A stretch of DNA of 64,000 nucleotides, from NCBI RefSeq assembly GCF_001680005.1, contig NC_033561.1, positions 868,001 to 932,000 of the forward strand. The letters run 5' to 3'. Below, piece by piece: positions 47,618 through 60,239 of the stretch (its first letter is position 1; every line of letters starts with the position of its first letter). The notes under the pieces were generated by a model. The model saw only the letters and a program-made list of their open reading frames with translations, was not told the DNA's origin and did not search any database. A program made the translations under genes and the position numbers. The DNA comes from Plasmodium coatneyi. Its lineage: Eukaryota; Apicomplexa; Aconoidasida; Haemosporida; Plasmodiidae.

Positions 47618-49586
47618 TTTGTCAATGCGCGTGTTTTTTCTTGTCCTTCATCACATTTGCGTGGGGGGGGCAACTGCTTCGAGATAAAACATGTACCTCT
47701 TCTACATAATGTACTTAAAAATTGCATACGCGTAGATCGGAGAGCGTTCCGCTGTGACTTCCTTTCAGTTGTCACGCGGAAATTTGAAAATGCCTGTTCG
47801 GTTTGGCATCCAGTTTTACGCGGTGGAAATCACGCTCGTCGAAAAGGCGATTCCCTTTTTTGCTTCCTCGGAGAAGTGCCTCCACTTCAACTTCGTTTAT
47901 AATTTTCGTGCGGCGCAGGGCGGACCGGTTGTGGCCTTCGCTAATCCCGGGTGGCTACATATTTTAGGGGCGTTTTCTTATCTTCCAATTTTTCGCTTGC
48001 TTTTCATTCTGCCGCCATTTTACTTTCCCCCAGGGGATTTTTCCCTCTCGCAAAATGGCAGAACGGGATCATAAATATGCACTTTTCTGTAAATTGTAAT
48101 TTTTTTTTTTTCATGTTTGGGTGGCAACGACGAGTGGATTAATACGACAACAAAGCAACAAATGGGGATATGCCAACTGTTGACCATGTCGTTTTCCTTT
48201 TTTTTTTTAGCGCTCTCCCATTTTTGCATTCTTCGCATTTTGTCTTTTCACCAAACGACGTCATCTTACATCGCACTACTGGTAAAGAATAAACCTTACC
48301 ATTTTTATGGGAGTATAGAAAAGGGAAATTTTGCACGAATGGGCGGAACAAAGGAAAATAAAAGCGAATTCCATTTTTTCTTTTTTTTACCAGCTTAGGG
48401 AAAATGAACCAAGTTTTGAGAATCCACGAAAGGGTTACTTCGCTTTTTTTCCCTTTTATTTTCCCAAATTGTTATGTTCACCAATTTGTGCAGACCGAAC
48501 CAAATCAATAGCAAAAGTAGGAGGAGACGCCCCAGGGGTCACGTTTATACATTTTTGTCCTTTCACCCCTCAACGCCGAATGGAAAGTTTTCCTAACGCG
48601 ACGTTCATTTTTTCAGTCCCTGTTACGCGCAATGCAATGTAGGTAACCTATAGGGTGCACATATATTTTTACATATGTGGGCAAAATAATGGAGCACCAG
48701 GGTGGACATCTGTATGAACACCTGCCTACAATCCATTTTATGCGGTTTTCCTCAAAAACGTGCTCAAAACATGCGAGGCATAGTTCGTGGCGATTGTTGC
48801 GAATTGGGAATTTTATGTTTTGCAAAATGTGAATTCAATTATTCACACAGCTCAGGAGTACCAGATACACATGCAAAAAAAAGGGGGGGAAAGAAAAAAA
48901 ATTTTCTGAGCATAAAAACAAGTAAAAAAAAAGAAATAAAATGATCACGTGGATGCATGAAGAAGTTTTTAAAATTTTCATTTAAAAGGAAACTCGGAAA
49001 AAAAAAAAAAAAATTGCTGAAACGTTTTACACAAAAAGTAGGGAAAAATAACAAACCCTTCGCGAAACGTATGATATTTTTTTTTTCTTTTAAAAAAGTT
49101 CAAGGGAACATTTTCAAACCTGCGATTGCACATATAACACACATGCTTGTACATTATTGCAACGCAAGTTTCCGTTTTTCCCTTTAAAACGAGATTCACG
49201 CGTGTGCCCAACTAACACTTCGAAAGGTAAAAGTTTCTGTAGTTATCCTACACACCACTCTCCGCCATTACTGTTGTAACCGGAATGGTTCAATCTTAAT
49301 TTCCGGGGCATTTGTTCATGCGTCGATGTGTACGCCGTGTGAGGCAGGGGTCAAGGGGCTTTCGTTAATCGTACTGTCATGCGGCCATACCGCTACATGG
49401 CCACACCACTTTAATGTTCTTTTTTGTTAGTTCCCCAATTTGACCGCCCCCAGTTGACCACAACACCGCGGTGGAAGAAAAAACAAAAAAGACCCACAGA
49501 CGTATCCCCTGCAGAGGTACACACAAACCGTTGCATGCACACACGTGTGAAACCATTCCCTGAAACACATACACCATTTAGCCATA
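47618..49586. other. Divergent intergenic region, kelch / citrate synthase
   Basis: About 2 kb. A frame from ATG 47790 (MPVRFGIQFYAVEITLVEKA...) has GC-ending codons and might be an exon on the plus strand, but I could not link it to anything. The rest is T-rich then A-rich, with no supported gene. Poly-A/T runs occur near 48100, 48890 and 49000. Confidence 0.4.
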
Positions 49587-51290
49587 ATGATAACAATCCA
49601 AGGCATCACAAGCCGGTACACACGATGCAACACAAGTCGTGACGCAGTGCCGATGAAAAGGTGCAGACTCGAGGCCCTATTGGGGCGTCACTGGGAAAAA
49701 AGAAAATATCATGAAAAAATATGTACGAATAAGGAACGAAAAGTGGGAAATGAGAAAAAAGGTTTTTTCAGTTGTTCCAATGTTCAAATGACACCGGCTG
49801 TAAGAATGAAGAGGGTGAATACAAACACCGTCATACACTTCTCAAGTGATAGTAAAAATGAATCAAACTTGTACTTAGATAATTATGCCAAAATAAAAAA
49901 ATACATCAACAGTATCGATAACGAAGAATCCGTTATTATGACAATTTTAAAGGAGAAAACGTATGACTGTATACAGAAGACGCGAGAAAAATTAAAAGCA
50001 ATTATGCACACGTACCCAAACACCCCCATCTCGATTTGTACCCCAAATAATGTTATTGGGGGACTGAGGAACACCATTACGTTAATCACCGATACATCTA
50101 TTTTGGAAAAAAGAAAAGGAATTTTATTTAGAGGGAGAACTGTAGATAAAATTTTAAAAGACTTTCCAAAGTGGGATGAAAACTGTGAATACCCTATGGC
50201 AGAAGCTATGCTTTGGTATTTATTAACAAAAGAAATACCAGCAGTTGATGATTTGAAGCTTTTCTCAAGGGAGTTATACTGTAGAGCTAAAAAAATGCCA
50301 TCGTTCGTTTTTGAATTTATAGATAGCATTCCTACATTCACACATCCAATGAGTCAGTTAGTGTCTACCGTTTCGTTCCTCGAATCTTTGTCTTTATTTA
50401 AGATAAAGTATTCTGAGGGTATATTAAAAAAGGATTACTGGAAATATATTCTGGAAGACGCTGTTTCTTTAATTGCACAGATCCAAGTTGTGTGTGCATA
50501 TATTTTTAAAAGATCTTTTATAGATAATAATATAAAAAAAGGGGAAGGGATGAACCTAGATATTGATTTTGATTGGTCAGCTAATTTTGCAAAATTAATT
50601 GGCTTTGAAAATAACGAAGTAAAGGATTTGTTAAGACTATACTTTCTTCTACATAGTGATCACGAGGGGGGAAATGCAAGTGCCCATGTATCTCATTTGA
50701 TTGGAAGTACCTTAGGAAATCCCTACTTATCTTTTTCTGGATGTGCTATTGCCTTATCAGGACCTTTACATGGATTAGCTAATCAAGAATGTTTGAAATT
50801 TCTGTTGGATATAAAAAAACAACTCGATGGTAAGGAACTAACTTATGGATTTATTGAAAAGTATGCCAAAGATTATCTCAATTCTGGAAGAGTTATCCCT
50901 GGATATGGCCATGCTGTGTTGAGAGTCCCTGATCCTCGTTTCTTGGCCCTTCGAAATTTTGCCTTAGCACATTTTCCAAATGATCCCATAGTACAAATAT
51001 TAGAAATGTGCTATAAAGTAATACCAGGAATTCTGTCTGCCACTGGGAAGGTCAAAAATCCGTACCCAAATGTCGATTGCTATAGTGGTTCCCTCCTGCA
51101 CCATTACGGTATTAAATATCCTGAATATTACACTGTCCTCTTTGCGCTTTCTAGAGCCATCGGGGTAATGTCCCAGTTGGTGCTATCTAGGGGGTTAATG
51201 TACCCATTAGAACGGCCCAAATCGGTGGACGTGCACAATTTGAGGAAAATATGCGAAAAGAATTATGTTAAAATTGAGGAATTCGAGTAG
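49587..51290 (+). CDS. CS: Citrate synthase, mitochondrial
   Basis: Condenses oxaloacetate and acetyl-CoA to citrate, the entry step of the TCA cycle. The 567-residue ORF has an Arg/Lys-rich N-terminal extension (ITSRYTRCNTSRDAVPMKRC), fit for mitochondrial import. Later Mets (residues 23 and 68) are alternative starts. The catalytic triad is visible: LHSDHEGGNASAH (about residue 355, first His), VIPGYGHAVLRVPDPR (about 437-452, second His with the substrate Arg) and NVDCYSGSLLHHYGI (about 495-509, Asp). GPLHGLANQE follows the first motif as usual. The large-subunit spacing fits eukaryotic type I enzymes. Codon use is markedly more AT-rich than in the dynein gene, in line with the compositional slope towards the centromere. 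Confidence 0.95.
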   Translation: MITIQGITSRYTRCNTSRDAVPMKRCRLEALLGRHWEKRKYHEKICTNKERKVGNEKKGFFSCSNVQMTPAVRMKRVNTNTVIHFSSDSKNESNLYLDNYAKIKKYINSIDNEESVIMTILKEKTYDCIQKTREKLKAIMHTYPNTPISICTPNNVIGGLRNTITLITDTSILEKRKGILFRGRTVDKILKDFPKWDENCEYPMAEAMLWYLLTKEIPAVDDLKLFSRELYCRAKKMPSFVFEFIDSIPTFTHPMSQLVSTVSFLESLSLFKIKYSEGILKKDYWKYILEDAVSLIAQIQVVCAYIFKRSFIDNNIKKGEGMNLDIDFDWSANFAKLIGFENNEVKDLLRLYFLLHSDHEGGNASAHVSHLIGSTLGNPYLSFSGCAIALSGPLHGLANQECLKFLLDIKKQLDGKELTYGFIEKYAKDYLNSGRVIPGYGHAVLRVPDPRFLALRNFALAHFPNDPIVQILEMCYKVIPGILSATGKVKNPYPNVDCYSGSLLHHYGIKYPEYYTVLFALSRAIGVMSQLVLSRGLMYPLERPKSVDVHNLRKICEKNYVKIEEFE

Positions 51291-51612
51291 GACCTATTTA
51301 CAGGGCGAGCATTTAATCCTAGACTGCACACATGTATTGGTGTAGGTGATGGGGGGGGTATAGTTCCCCTTCCTAATTCCCAATCGGAGTACCTCTTAGG
51401 GAACGATTAAGCGCATCACACGTACATGTACATACATACATATATATATGCTTGTATGCTTACACCCTTTTGCTACACCACCATTTGAGGTGAAATAAAC
51501 AGACGGAGAACTCCCTCCAAGTTCATTCCCTTAAAGGGAGCGCACCTTTTATGTTTTTAATTTATTCGAATGAAATGCTGCCCCGAACGGACTTTCTTCA
51601 CACGTCCCAGCG
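51291..51612. other. Intergenic downstream of citrate synthase
   Basis: About 320 bp with TA-rich microsatellite-like bases (51425-51455) and a G-run (51350). It is the likely 3' UTR of citrate synthase and promoter of the next candidate gene. Confidence 0.5.
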
Positions 51613-53097
51613 ATGCAAAATTTTCTTCTTCCCCGAATGATTAAAATGGTGAGTCATATCATAACAGTAATGTGCTTTAAAACAACAAAAAAAAAATTAT
51701 CCCTTTGGTTATTTTTAAATGTCTCCATGAATGACTTTACTTTCATGGCGCGAAATGACGTTCAACAGGGGGAGGACGAAAAAATCGTCACAGAAAGAAG
51801 GCTATTAATTTTGATGCACTTTGACATGGCCTTTTCCATGTTCACATTTTTTTTATTTGGATTAAGCTTGGGCATAATGATCCACTCATTAGAAAGACAG
51901 TGCGCCTTAAAAATGAACATAAAGGACCAAGGTAAAGACATTCGACGCGTTTATCTAATTTATGCAGGAACAAGAGCGCACATAAATGGTGCAGACAAAA
52001 GTAGCACTCGTTAGGATCCACCCCCTCCGTGTACTCTCAGTTATCCACAAATGTTAGTGAACATTTGGAAATCCCCCAATGGTACGTTTTTTGGTGGCAT
52101 TATTGCGTCATCGACGTAAATTCCACAAAAAGGAAAACACAGATCAGTTCTTTCTGTGTGTCTTCTTAGCTTTGCACATTCAAAGTAAAGCTTCGTACCA
52201 GTTAGTAGATTATTCTTCCTTATTTTTGAAGAGTTAATCTATGCAGCGAGAAATACAACGGGGTTAAAGGTTTGCAAGATACAACAATTTGGTGTTTATT
52301 AATAAATGCACTGCATATTTTATGCCCATGCGACAGAAGTGTTTTCACACGGGGTAGTGTGCATGCGCGTCCAGCGCTAAACGGCCAAGGGGGTTCTGCC
52401 TTACGTCTTCACAAGATCGGCATGTGTATGCGTATGGATATGCACATACACGGCTATATTCCTTCCTTTTTTCGAACGGAAGAAGCACACGTATATAAAG
52501 CGGTGGTGCAGGCCAACCTAATTCCACTTCGTTCTTTTATTTATGCCCCTTTTTATGAGTTTTTTTTTTTTTCTCTCTCTCTCCTGCGCTGAGTGGTATC
52601 CTTTGTGCATTGCCTTAAGAGATATTATTTAACCCTATAACAACGTTTTTAAATTTTGTAAATTTCTTACACCTCCAATTAGCGCGCAAGAGTTGCCCCC
52701 AGGGTGTCATGCAATTAAATAAAGCGTAGTCATCCGTAAAAATGCAAGCAAATGTACATGTATGCATATGTAATGTGCCCTTTGTACGTTCTGTATGCAA
52801 ATATATGTTTGCATATGTCAATGAATACACCAATTCTGAATTGAAGTGATTCTCGCCCTAGCTGATAAATCGAACTTGTCGCCAAGCACAAACGTAGATA
52901 CAACACAACCGCGATTTATTGTTCCTTTTTTATTCACGCCCGTGACACAGAATTTACCATATTTACAGCCATTTGGAGGAAGAAAAAAAAAAAAAGAAAA
53001 ATTAAATTTACCTTTTGAACTGGAGAAATTATTTACACGAATAATTGATACTCTTTCAACATTTATCATTTTTTACGTTAAAATGAAATATCATTGA
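51613..53097 (+). CDS. Predicted three-exon small membrane protein, unknown function
   Basis: Exons 51613-51648, 51769-51931 and 52862-53097 join in phase to 144 residues. Exon 1 (MQNFLLPRMIKM) ends at a canonical GTGAGT. Exon 2 starts after TTCAACAG and carries GEDEKIVTERRLLILMHFDM and a TM span, AFSMFTFFLFGLSLGIMIHS. It ends CAAG|GTAAAG in phase 1. Exon 3 starts after CCCTAG and reads DKSNLSPSTNVDTTQPRF, then IVPFLFTPVTQNLPYLQPFG and a Lys-rich stretch, ending TFIIFYVKMKYH. Each exon looks protein-like and the phases agree, but the second intron (930 bp) is long and could hide another exon. Exon 2 is also open past its donor to 52014. No family is recognised; a small organelle-membrane subunit is possible. 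Confidence 0.5.
51932..52861 (+). other. Predicted long intron of the 51613-53097 gene
   Basis: 930 bp between the donor at 51932 and the acceptor CTCGCCCTAG at 52852-52861. It holds a poly-T run near 52560 and several short frames but no obvious exon. If the gene model is wrong, this is intergenic DNA. Confidence 0.35.
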
Positions 53098-54264
53098 AGA
53101 GTAATCCTACAAGTATTGAACGGTGACATACACCGTATGCATATAAAAACCCCTAAGCGGATGTATGCATTTTGCGCAAAGGTAAACTTCATACAAGGAT
53201 ATGTAACATATGTTTATATTTGCTCATTTGAGAGAATTTTTTTTTTTTTTTTTTTTTTTTGAATATTCCTTTTAGTGTTAATTTTAAATCACGTTTCTCT
53301 GAACAAACATTTGTTAAGTTTATTTATTTTTTTTTTTTAAAAGAACAGATTTATGAAAATTGCAATATGCATTTTGCGAATATACATGTATTCATACCTT
53401 TTTGCGCTTTTACAAAGGAAAATGTAATTTCAAGCTAAAAATGATTGTATATTAATTGTTTTCGCCTTACTATTTTGCATTTTATACATATTCTCATGCG
53501 ACATTTATGTATACTTGTATATATTCTTTTACATTTCCATGGCATATGCGCATGTATATATTACATGCATAACGTATATTCATTTAGCTGTACAACCATT
53601 TTTGAATTTTTTTTTATTTTTGCAAAGTATATATTAACCAGATTTGAAAAATAAGCCAGCGCGAAAAAACAAAAATAACCCCTTTCCAGATTTATGTTAC
53701 GTATCTGCGCATGCGTTATATGCCGACATGCGTACAAGTACATACGTACGTATATATATATACACGCATTTGTATACATGATGCATTCCCCATTTGTTGT
53801 ACCATTTTCTGTAAAACAAGTGTGACTGTCAAAAAGCTAGACCTCCGTATTTTGCGCTCGTTCCTATTTTGTGTGCTAAAAAGAAAAGCGTCCCGTTTTG
53901 AAAACGACAATACATGTGTGTTATGTCCTTTAAAAAAAAATGCACATTATAAAAACACGTTGTATTGGTAGTTTTAATTATAGGAGATTCATGGGTTGAT
54001 TGTTGCGCAATTTCTGTTCCTTCTTGTTTTGTTGTGTGTGCATATATGAATATATTTGTATGAATAAACATATAGAAGGTATTTTCCCCTCGTTTTGACT
54101 TTGTCATTTGTGTTCGTTTTATTTCCCTCTTTGCAAGAGCCCCGTGCATTATAGAAATATATATATGTGTGTATATCTTCTTTAGCAACTTGTTAAAAAC
54201 TGCTGCCGAAGAGTTAATTTGACAAGAACATCCATTTTAATGTGCTATAATTTTAATTAGTAAA
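53098..54264. other. Intergenic, promoter side of the SR protein gene
   Basis: About 1.2 kb of AT-rich DNA with T-tracts (53239-53260 and 53330-53338), many ATGCATAT/GTATATA-type alternating purine-pyrimidine stretches (53540-53570 and 53725-53775) and no supported gene. Confidence 0.5.
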
Positions 54265-56855
54265 ATGAGTTATAAATCCTCCAGATACAGCAGAATTTCT
54301 TCGTGCATATATGTGGGAAACTTACCAGGAAATGTCGTAGAGGATGAGGTCTACGATTTATTTTCCAAGGTATACACACATCTTACTCGAATTTGTGCCA
54401 TCACTACTTTGTTATTATTTTATATTTTTTTTTAATAATTTTATGTACTTAAAGAACAACGCGTTTAATGAGCATATTCGTGGACATAAAAATTGTACCG
54501 CGTAAACTTCGCACATGTGCGATTGTCAACATATTGTATTCCCCTTCTTTGTCTCCTCCTTTCAGTATGGACGTATAAAATATATCGATGTAAAAAAACC
54601 CAGAGCTCCAGGTGTACCCTATTCGTTTGCGTTCGTTCATTATTTCGATTCCAGGTAAGAATGAGAGAAAAGCGAAAATGCCAGAAATACGTGGAGAACG
54701 CGCATATATATATTATATATATGTATAAATAAACATGCATATACGCATGCACCTGTGAACAGATACGTGTAAAAAGCGTGACATGTCCTATTGTATATAT
54801 ACCCTTGCAAAGTTCATCACAGTAAGTTGTAATGACGTTGAATGTTATTAGTTTTCCAGAACAGTTGCCGGGGAATGACGCATCAACGATGGGGGGTGGT
54901 CTTCATTTCAATGGACACATGGGCACGCATTAGTTCCACAATTTACGCTACGTATAAATAAGTAATCATGTGTAATTCCCATTTTGGAAAATTCCGTTTG
55001 GGAGATAGCCCTTTCCTTGTTGACCGTTGAGAAAGATTTAAGCCGTCCATGCGTACGGAAGTTGTGAATGATGAAAATAAAGAGCTTCATTAACTGTACA
55101 CGGTTTTTACGTCTAGAATGAATATCATTTAGTAATTAATGAAAATGTTATTATTTTATCATTATTGTTATTTCGCACAAGTTATGTTTAAGTAAAAAAT
55201 GACACATGGCATTTTGAATTTTACAAGAGTGTGAAATCGTTTTTGTTTAACCTTATTTCTATGTGCCCCCATATATTTATGTACATAAGTAGAACACAAA
55301 ATTGTGCATTCCTGTAGTAGAATAATAAAAGAGCGAAATGTTTTTCTGTTCATATTAATTGTGCACATTGCTGAATGGTTATTCGAAAAACGATAATGCG
55401 TGGCCATCATTTTAATGTTCACACAACGTTTCTTACTCATCTATATGTTTCAAAATTAAAATTTCCCTTATCTTCCCCCTTTTTTTCCCCTATTAGAGAT
55501 GCAGAATACGCCATAGATAGAAGAGATGGTTATAAGTATGATGGCGTTCGTTTGCGTGTTGAATATTCAGGAGAAAACAGAAGGTATAAATTGCTTCTTT
55601 TGTTTTAAGATCATATTTGAAAGAATTTATATTAATAAAACGTAAAGTGCATCATATTTTGTTGCTTATTCTTATTCCTTTTTACAGCTATGGAAAGTAT
55701 AGAAACAAAGAAGAGGGAAGTGGCCCCCCTGTAAGAACGGAACATCGAATTATTATAAGTAATTTGCCAGAGAGTTGCAAATGGCAGCATTTAAAAGATT
55801 TCATGAGACAGTGTGGTGATGTAGGATATGCTAACATTGAGCATGGAAAAGGTGTAGTAGAGTTTATTAGCCGTGACGATATGCTATATGCAATTGAAAA
55901 ATTTGATGGCGCAGAATTTAAAGTTCATGATGATGTTACAAATATTAAAGTTAAAAGAGATAGAAGAGGTTCGTCATACATGAAAAGACATCGAGAGGAT
56001 CATTACAGTCCCAGACATAAAAAGAGACGCAGATATAGTGATGAATCAGGATCAGCCTCAAGAAATAGATCTAGATCAAGAAAGCACAACAAATATAGCA
56101 ACTCACCCACAAAAAGAAGTAGTAAATACGACTCTGGAAGTGAAAGTGAAGGTGATAATAAAGACAAAAGCAAATATAATAAAAAAAGCAGAAGTGGATC
56201 GAATAATTCTTCTAGAAGTGATGATAGAAATTACAAAAAGAAAAAAAATAAGCATGACAAATCAAGTGATAGATCAAGTGAATATAGCGAAAAGGGAAGT
56301 GGAAAAAATAATAGCCCTAGCAAAGATGGAAGTAGGAAAAGAAGTTTGAGCGAAAGTGGTGGTGGAAGCAAAGATAGGAAGAGGAGTTTAAGTCTGAAAA
56401 GAGAAAATAGCTCGAGTAATGAAAAAAAAGGAAAAAGAAAAAGAAGCAATGATATGGAAAGTGAATCTAGAAAGAGTTCTAAATCTCCTAACAGTAACTC
56501 ACCTAGAGAAAATAACACAGAAAAGGAAAAGAGCAACGACGGAAAAAAAAAAACAGTTGGCAGAAAAACAAAAAAAACAACAAACACTGCAAAGAAAACG
56601 AAGAATGCAAAGACAAATAATGATAAAACAAGCAAAAATGAGGATTATGAAAATGTTTCCAATGATGGAAATAAAAGTGATGGGGAGAAATATGTAGACG
56701 AGGAAAATAATAAAGAAGAAAATTCTGGTACAAATAAAAATGAACGAACAAAAAAATCAGCGGCGTCAGAGGCAAAGCCTAAAAGGGGGGGAGGAAGAAG
56801 AGGAAGAAAAAAAGCTACCACAGAAGAAAATGTAAATGACAATGCCAGTAGTTAA
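54265..56855 (+). CDS. Two-RRM serine/arginine-rich (SR) splicing factor, four exons
   Basis: SR proteins bind exonic RNA through RRMs and recruit the spliceosome through the RS domain. Exons 54265-54369, 54566-54654, 55497-55583 and 55688-56855 join in phase (GTATAC...TTTCAG, GTAAGA...TATTAG, GTATAA...TTACAG) into 482 residues. RRM1 (about 13-90) has RNP2 CIYVGNLP and RNP1-like FAFVHYF. RRM2 (about 113-185) has IIISNLP and then CKWQHLKDFMRQ, equivalent to the SWQDLKD signature of SRSF1-type pseudo-RRMs. From about residue 195 a long RS-like tail of SR, RS and KRS units follows (about 195-300). The C-terminus is Lys/Asn/Glu-rich, ending with GRRGRKK (AT-hook-like RGR). The second intron (842 bp) is large and AT-rich. 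P. falciparum has SR factors of this type; the exact name is left open. Confidence 0.92.
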
Positions 56856-59800
56856 ATTGAAATTTAGTAGTTTTTTTTTTTTTTTTTAATTTATTTTTGT
56901 GAATATGATAATCTTAAAACATAATCAGAATTCTTTTAAAAATTGAAAATGAAGATATAAAAAAAAAAGAAAAAATATATGTTGTAAAAATTCATATTTT
57001 AAAAAATTTTCCATTGTGTCAATTTCGTCAGAATTATCCATTCAGGATTCATTATCAGAATTATATTTGAAATTAAGAAAAATTTAGTAATATTGTAAAT
57101 GTTTTTCTACTTTTATAGTTCTTGTAAATTTTTTTAATATAATCTTTTATAAGCATTTTTGTTTATTTTTAAAACAATTCTAGGAATTGTTGTATGAAGC
57201 TTAAAATTAACCTGTGCATTTTTACAAATATATACATTAAACGTCTATTCCAATTTTTTAAATATTTTAAAAAAGTTTTTATTAGAAATATGTCTTTTTT
57301 ATTGGATATGTGTATGTGCTTGTTTTTTTATATGACAGCTTATAAAAAAACATATTGTATACTCAGAAAAAAAAATTACGTACATATCTAAGTACATGGT
57401 TTATTACAGATACCTAAGATGTTATTCTGTAATGAACCATGTACCTATTTGTTTCTTGTCAAACGTTTTCTCCATCCCCTTTTTCGCTAAAAATAAACCT
57501 TTACAACATAGTTGTCCAATATAAAATTTTAAAAATAAAATGTCATTTTCGCTAGTGTAAAAACATAGACACAATCATACTTTTATGTTTTCCCAACAAT
57601 ATACCAGTTGCAGATAATACAAAAGATTTCTTCTGTTTACTGCAGTAATTCCTTACAAACTATTATAAATGCAAAATGAAAAGAAAAAGGTTTCCACACA
57701 CATTGTTATTTAACATAGGAAATTATTTACAACATGCATAAGGTTTTTACATATTTCGATGGAATTTTATAATTTTTTTCTATATTACATGCAGCTCTCT
57801 TCTTAATATTGTTCATTTGGGACGGTAAGGTTATGAGCTTGAAATGTAGAACATACATTCCATAGGTTCTTTTAAATATCTGATTTTGTGAAATTTCACA
57901 TGCGTTACCCATACCCATTGTGAATATTGACAAACTGTTCTCCATTTATTTTTAACGTATTCATTGTGTGAAGTACGCTTTTAAATATAAATTCAAGTAT
58001 GTTCAAAAATTTAGATCAATGGACATTCATTCTTAAAGCAATTTATGTTACAGACAGCATAACCATAACCCTTTCTTGTGCTACACTGTTGCATTTTTGC
58101 TAGAAAACGACTACTTGAACGCTTATTTCGCATTCCATTGTTTGATGAACATGCACAAATTTTTTAATAATATATCTAAGTCTTTTCATTTAGCAATTTC
58201 AATATCACCAAGTTTGTTGATTCGTTCGAGATCCCTCTTAAAACCTTTACTAACATGAACTATTTTGTACGCTGTATATAGAATAAAAGTATGTACCCTT
58301 TATTATTTTAAAGTTATTGCAATAAACGCTGTGTGTATTCCTTGTGCACTTGATACATTAAATGTAGTACGCAGAAGAAACCTATGCACGGAATTTTATT
58401 TTGGTCCATTTGAGAGACCTTTTTAAGAAAAAAAAATATAATAGACACCTTTTTCATTCCATAAATTGTATAATAGTGGCAACTCTACCTAAGTAGTTTG
58501 AAATTTTGTCATGTTTCATTAAAACACTTTTATTATATTATGTAGTTTTCATGTTAGCCAATATACATTTAACAAGACCACAAAAACATTTGAATAAGGC
58601 TATAATATGTAGTGCTATTTAAGATGTTTGTCATTCCTGAAAAACTTTTAAATTATAAGTATGCCTAACTTTCTTATCATGTAACATTTGAAGTTTAAGT
58701 TTCTTTTTAGATGATCATGTGTATAAAACATAATAAAGTTTAGAAGTGTAATTTCGATATGACGACGGTGTTAAAAATAAAATGTGTATTCTCTTATAAA
58801 TATTGTCACTCCCTATTGTAAAACATGGTTTCTATTATTTTTTGGATTGTCTCTGCTATAAACTTCATCCTTTTACACATTTAAATAATATACTATGGGC
58901 TCATGTCTCTTTTTCAAATATGTTAATTCCATTTGGAAATAAATTTTAATGCTTAAAAAGAAATATATTTTGGGCTTTGAACATTTTAGTAAGAAAATAC
59001 TAACATGCAGAAAATTCATTTGGAATGTAAATTATTCGCTTATTTTCCTGCAAATTTACATCTTATCAGGGTTTTAGTACGCATCAAAGGGTATTACAGC
59101 GTCACAAATATTGTCTAATTCCATTGTTTCATGTGTCGCATTATTGCAAAACATACGTACAATTAAAAAATACCATTATTATTTTACTTGATAAATATAT
59201 GACAACATATAACATGAAGTGAAGAAAAAAATTATGCACTCATAAGGAAAAATACATTTACATTTTATTAAATGTAAGTAAGCTTTATTCTGTAAAAGCA
59301 GACAGAAATTTGTGCTATCCTCTATATGATATAAATGACGCAAAATATATCATGTAGTTTTAAAAATATTTAAGCAAAGAGTGAATTATAAAAAGCATAG
59401 CTCGTAATATATACAAATATCAGAATGAGCATTTAAGCAAAATTGTAGACACACTAAATTCACTGCAATCAATTTTTGAATGATGAAAGGTTTGCAAATT
59501 TTAAAAAAACACAATATCTATAAAACAAAAATTTTGAAACGTTACAAAAATGTACCACGCATTCTAGAAGCTATACGGTTATGATAGAGAAATAATACTA
59601 CAAATTCATTATAAAATGATTTTATAATTGCCTACATTGGCAACTTTGAGTGAATTTGGTTAAAAAATTATGAAATATTTAGCTTTTAAACTCACTAAAA
59701 AAAGATAAACTGAATAAGATTCGTTCTTTAAAAGTTTGATAAGGTAATATAGAAAACTCGTAACACCATATGAATTGCCGTTTCGAAAAATCTCGTTTCC

Positions 59801-60239
59801 TTAAGTACCATAGATTCGGGGTTTATTTATACATATATCAATGTGTGCTCTCATCTTTATCGTAAAAATCTAAAAAAATGACTCATACAAAATAATGAAA
59901 AGGTGTGTAATAAACATTACATAAAAGACATATCTGCAAGTACTACATTCCTTGGTGGAATTTGTTTAATACTATTCGGGTATATAAAAATTGACATATA
60001 GGAAAATAATAAGAACGATTCAAGAATACATTTAGGTGTAAAACAGAATTGTATAGAATAAAGGAGTCTAAAATAAAAGGGTTGGTTTCAGTTTAAAGGT
60101 AAATAGTTACATATAAGATCAAGTTTAAAAATATAAATATATTTTAAATAAAAGGTGTAACTCTTTAAAGTTAATAATGTGCTTTTTTACCAATAAAGAA
60201 AGCTCTAAAACGTTTATGTTTATGGACTTATAAAATCTC
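56856..60239. other. Gene-free AT-rich pericentromeric flank (left)
   Basis: About 3.4 kb with no supported gene; the longest open frames are about 60-72 codons and not protein-like. Composition drops gradually towards the centromere-like core. A near-perfect hairpin lies at 57392-57444 (separate entry). No tRNA-like or rRNA-like segment was seen. Confidence 0.65.
57392..57444. ncRNA. 19-bp-arm hairpin, possible structured RNA or palindromic DNA element
   Basis: The left arm GTACATGGTTTATTACAGA (57392-57410) and right arm TCTGTAATGAACCATGTAC (57426-57444) are complementary at 18 of 19 positions; the exception becomes a G-U pair in plus-strand RNA. The loop is 15 nt. It lies about 540 bp beyond the SR protein stop and could be a 3' UTR structure, a small RNA or a palindromic DNA element. 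The inverted repeat is certain; the function is not. Confidence 0.55.

Noticed and set aside
47790..48074. Frame MPVRFGIQFYAVEITLVEKA... between kelch and citrate synthase
   Set aside because: GC-ending codons are suggestive, but it has no partner exon, motif or clear splice site; not called as a gene.
56231..56775. Leu/Phe-rich minus-strand frames opposite the SR protein
   Set aside because: Mirror image of the Lys/Ser/Arg-rich tail; typical antisense artefact.
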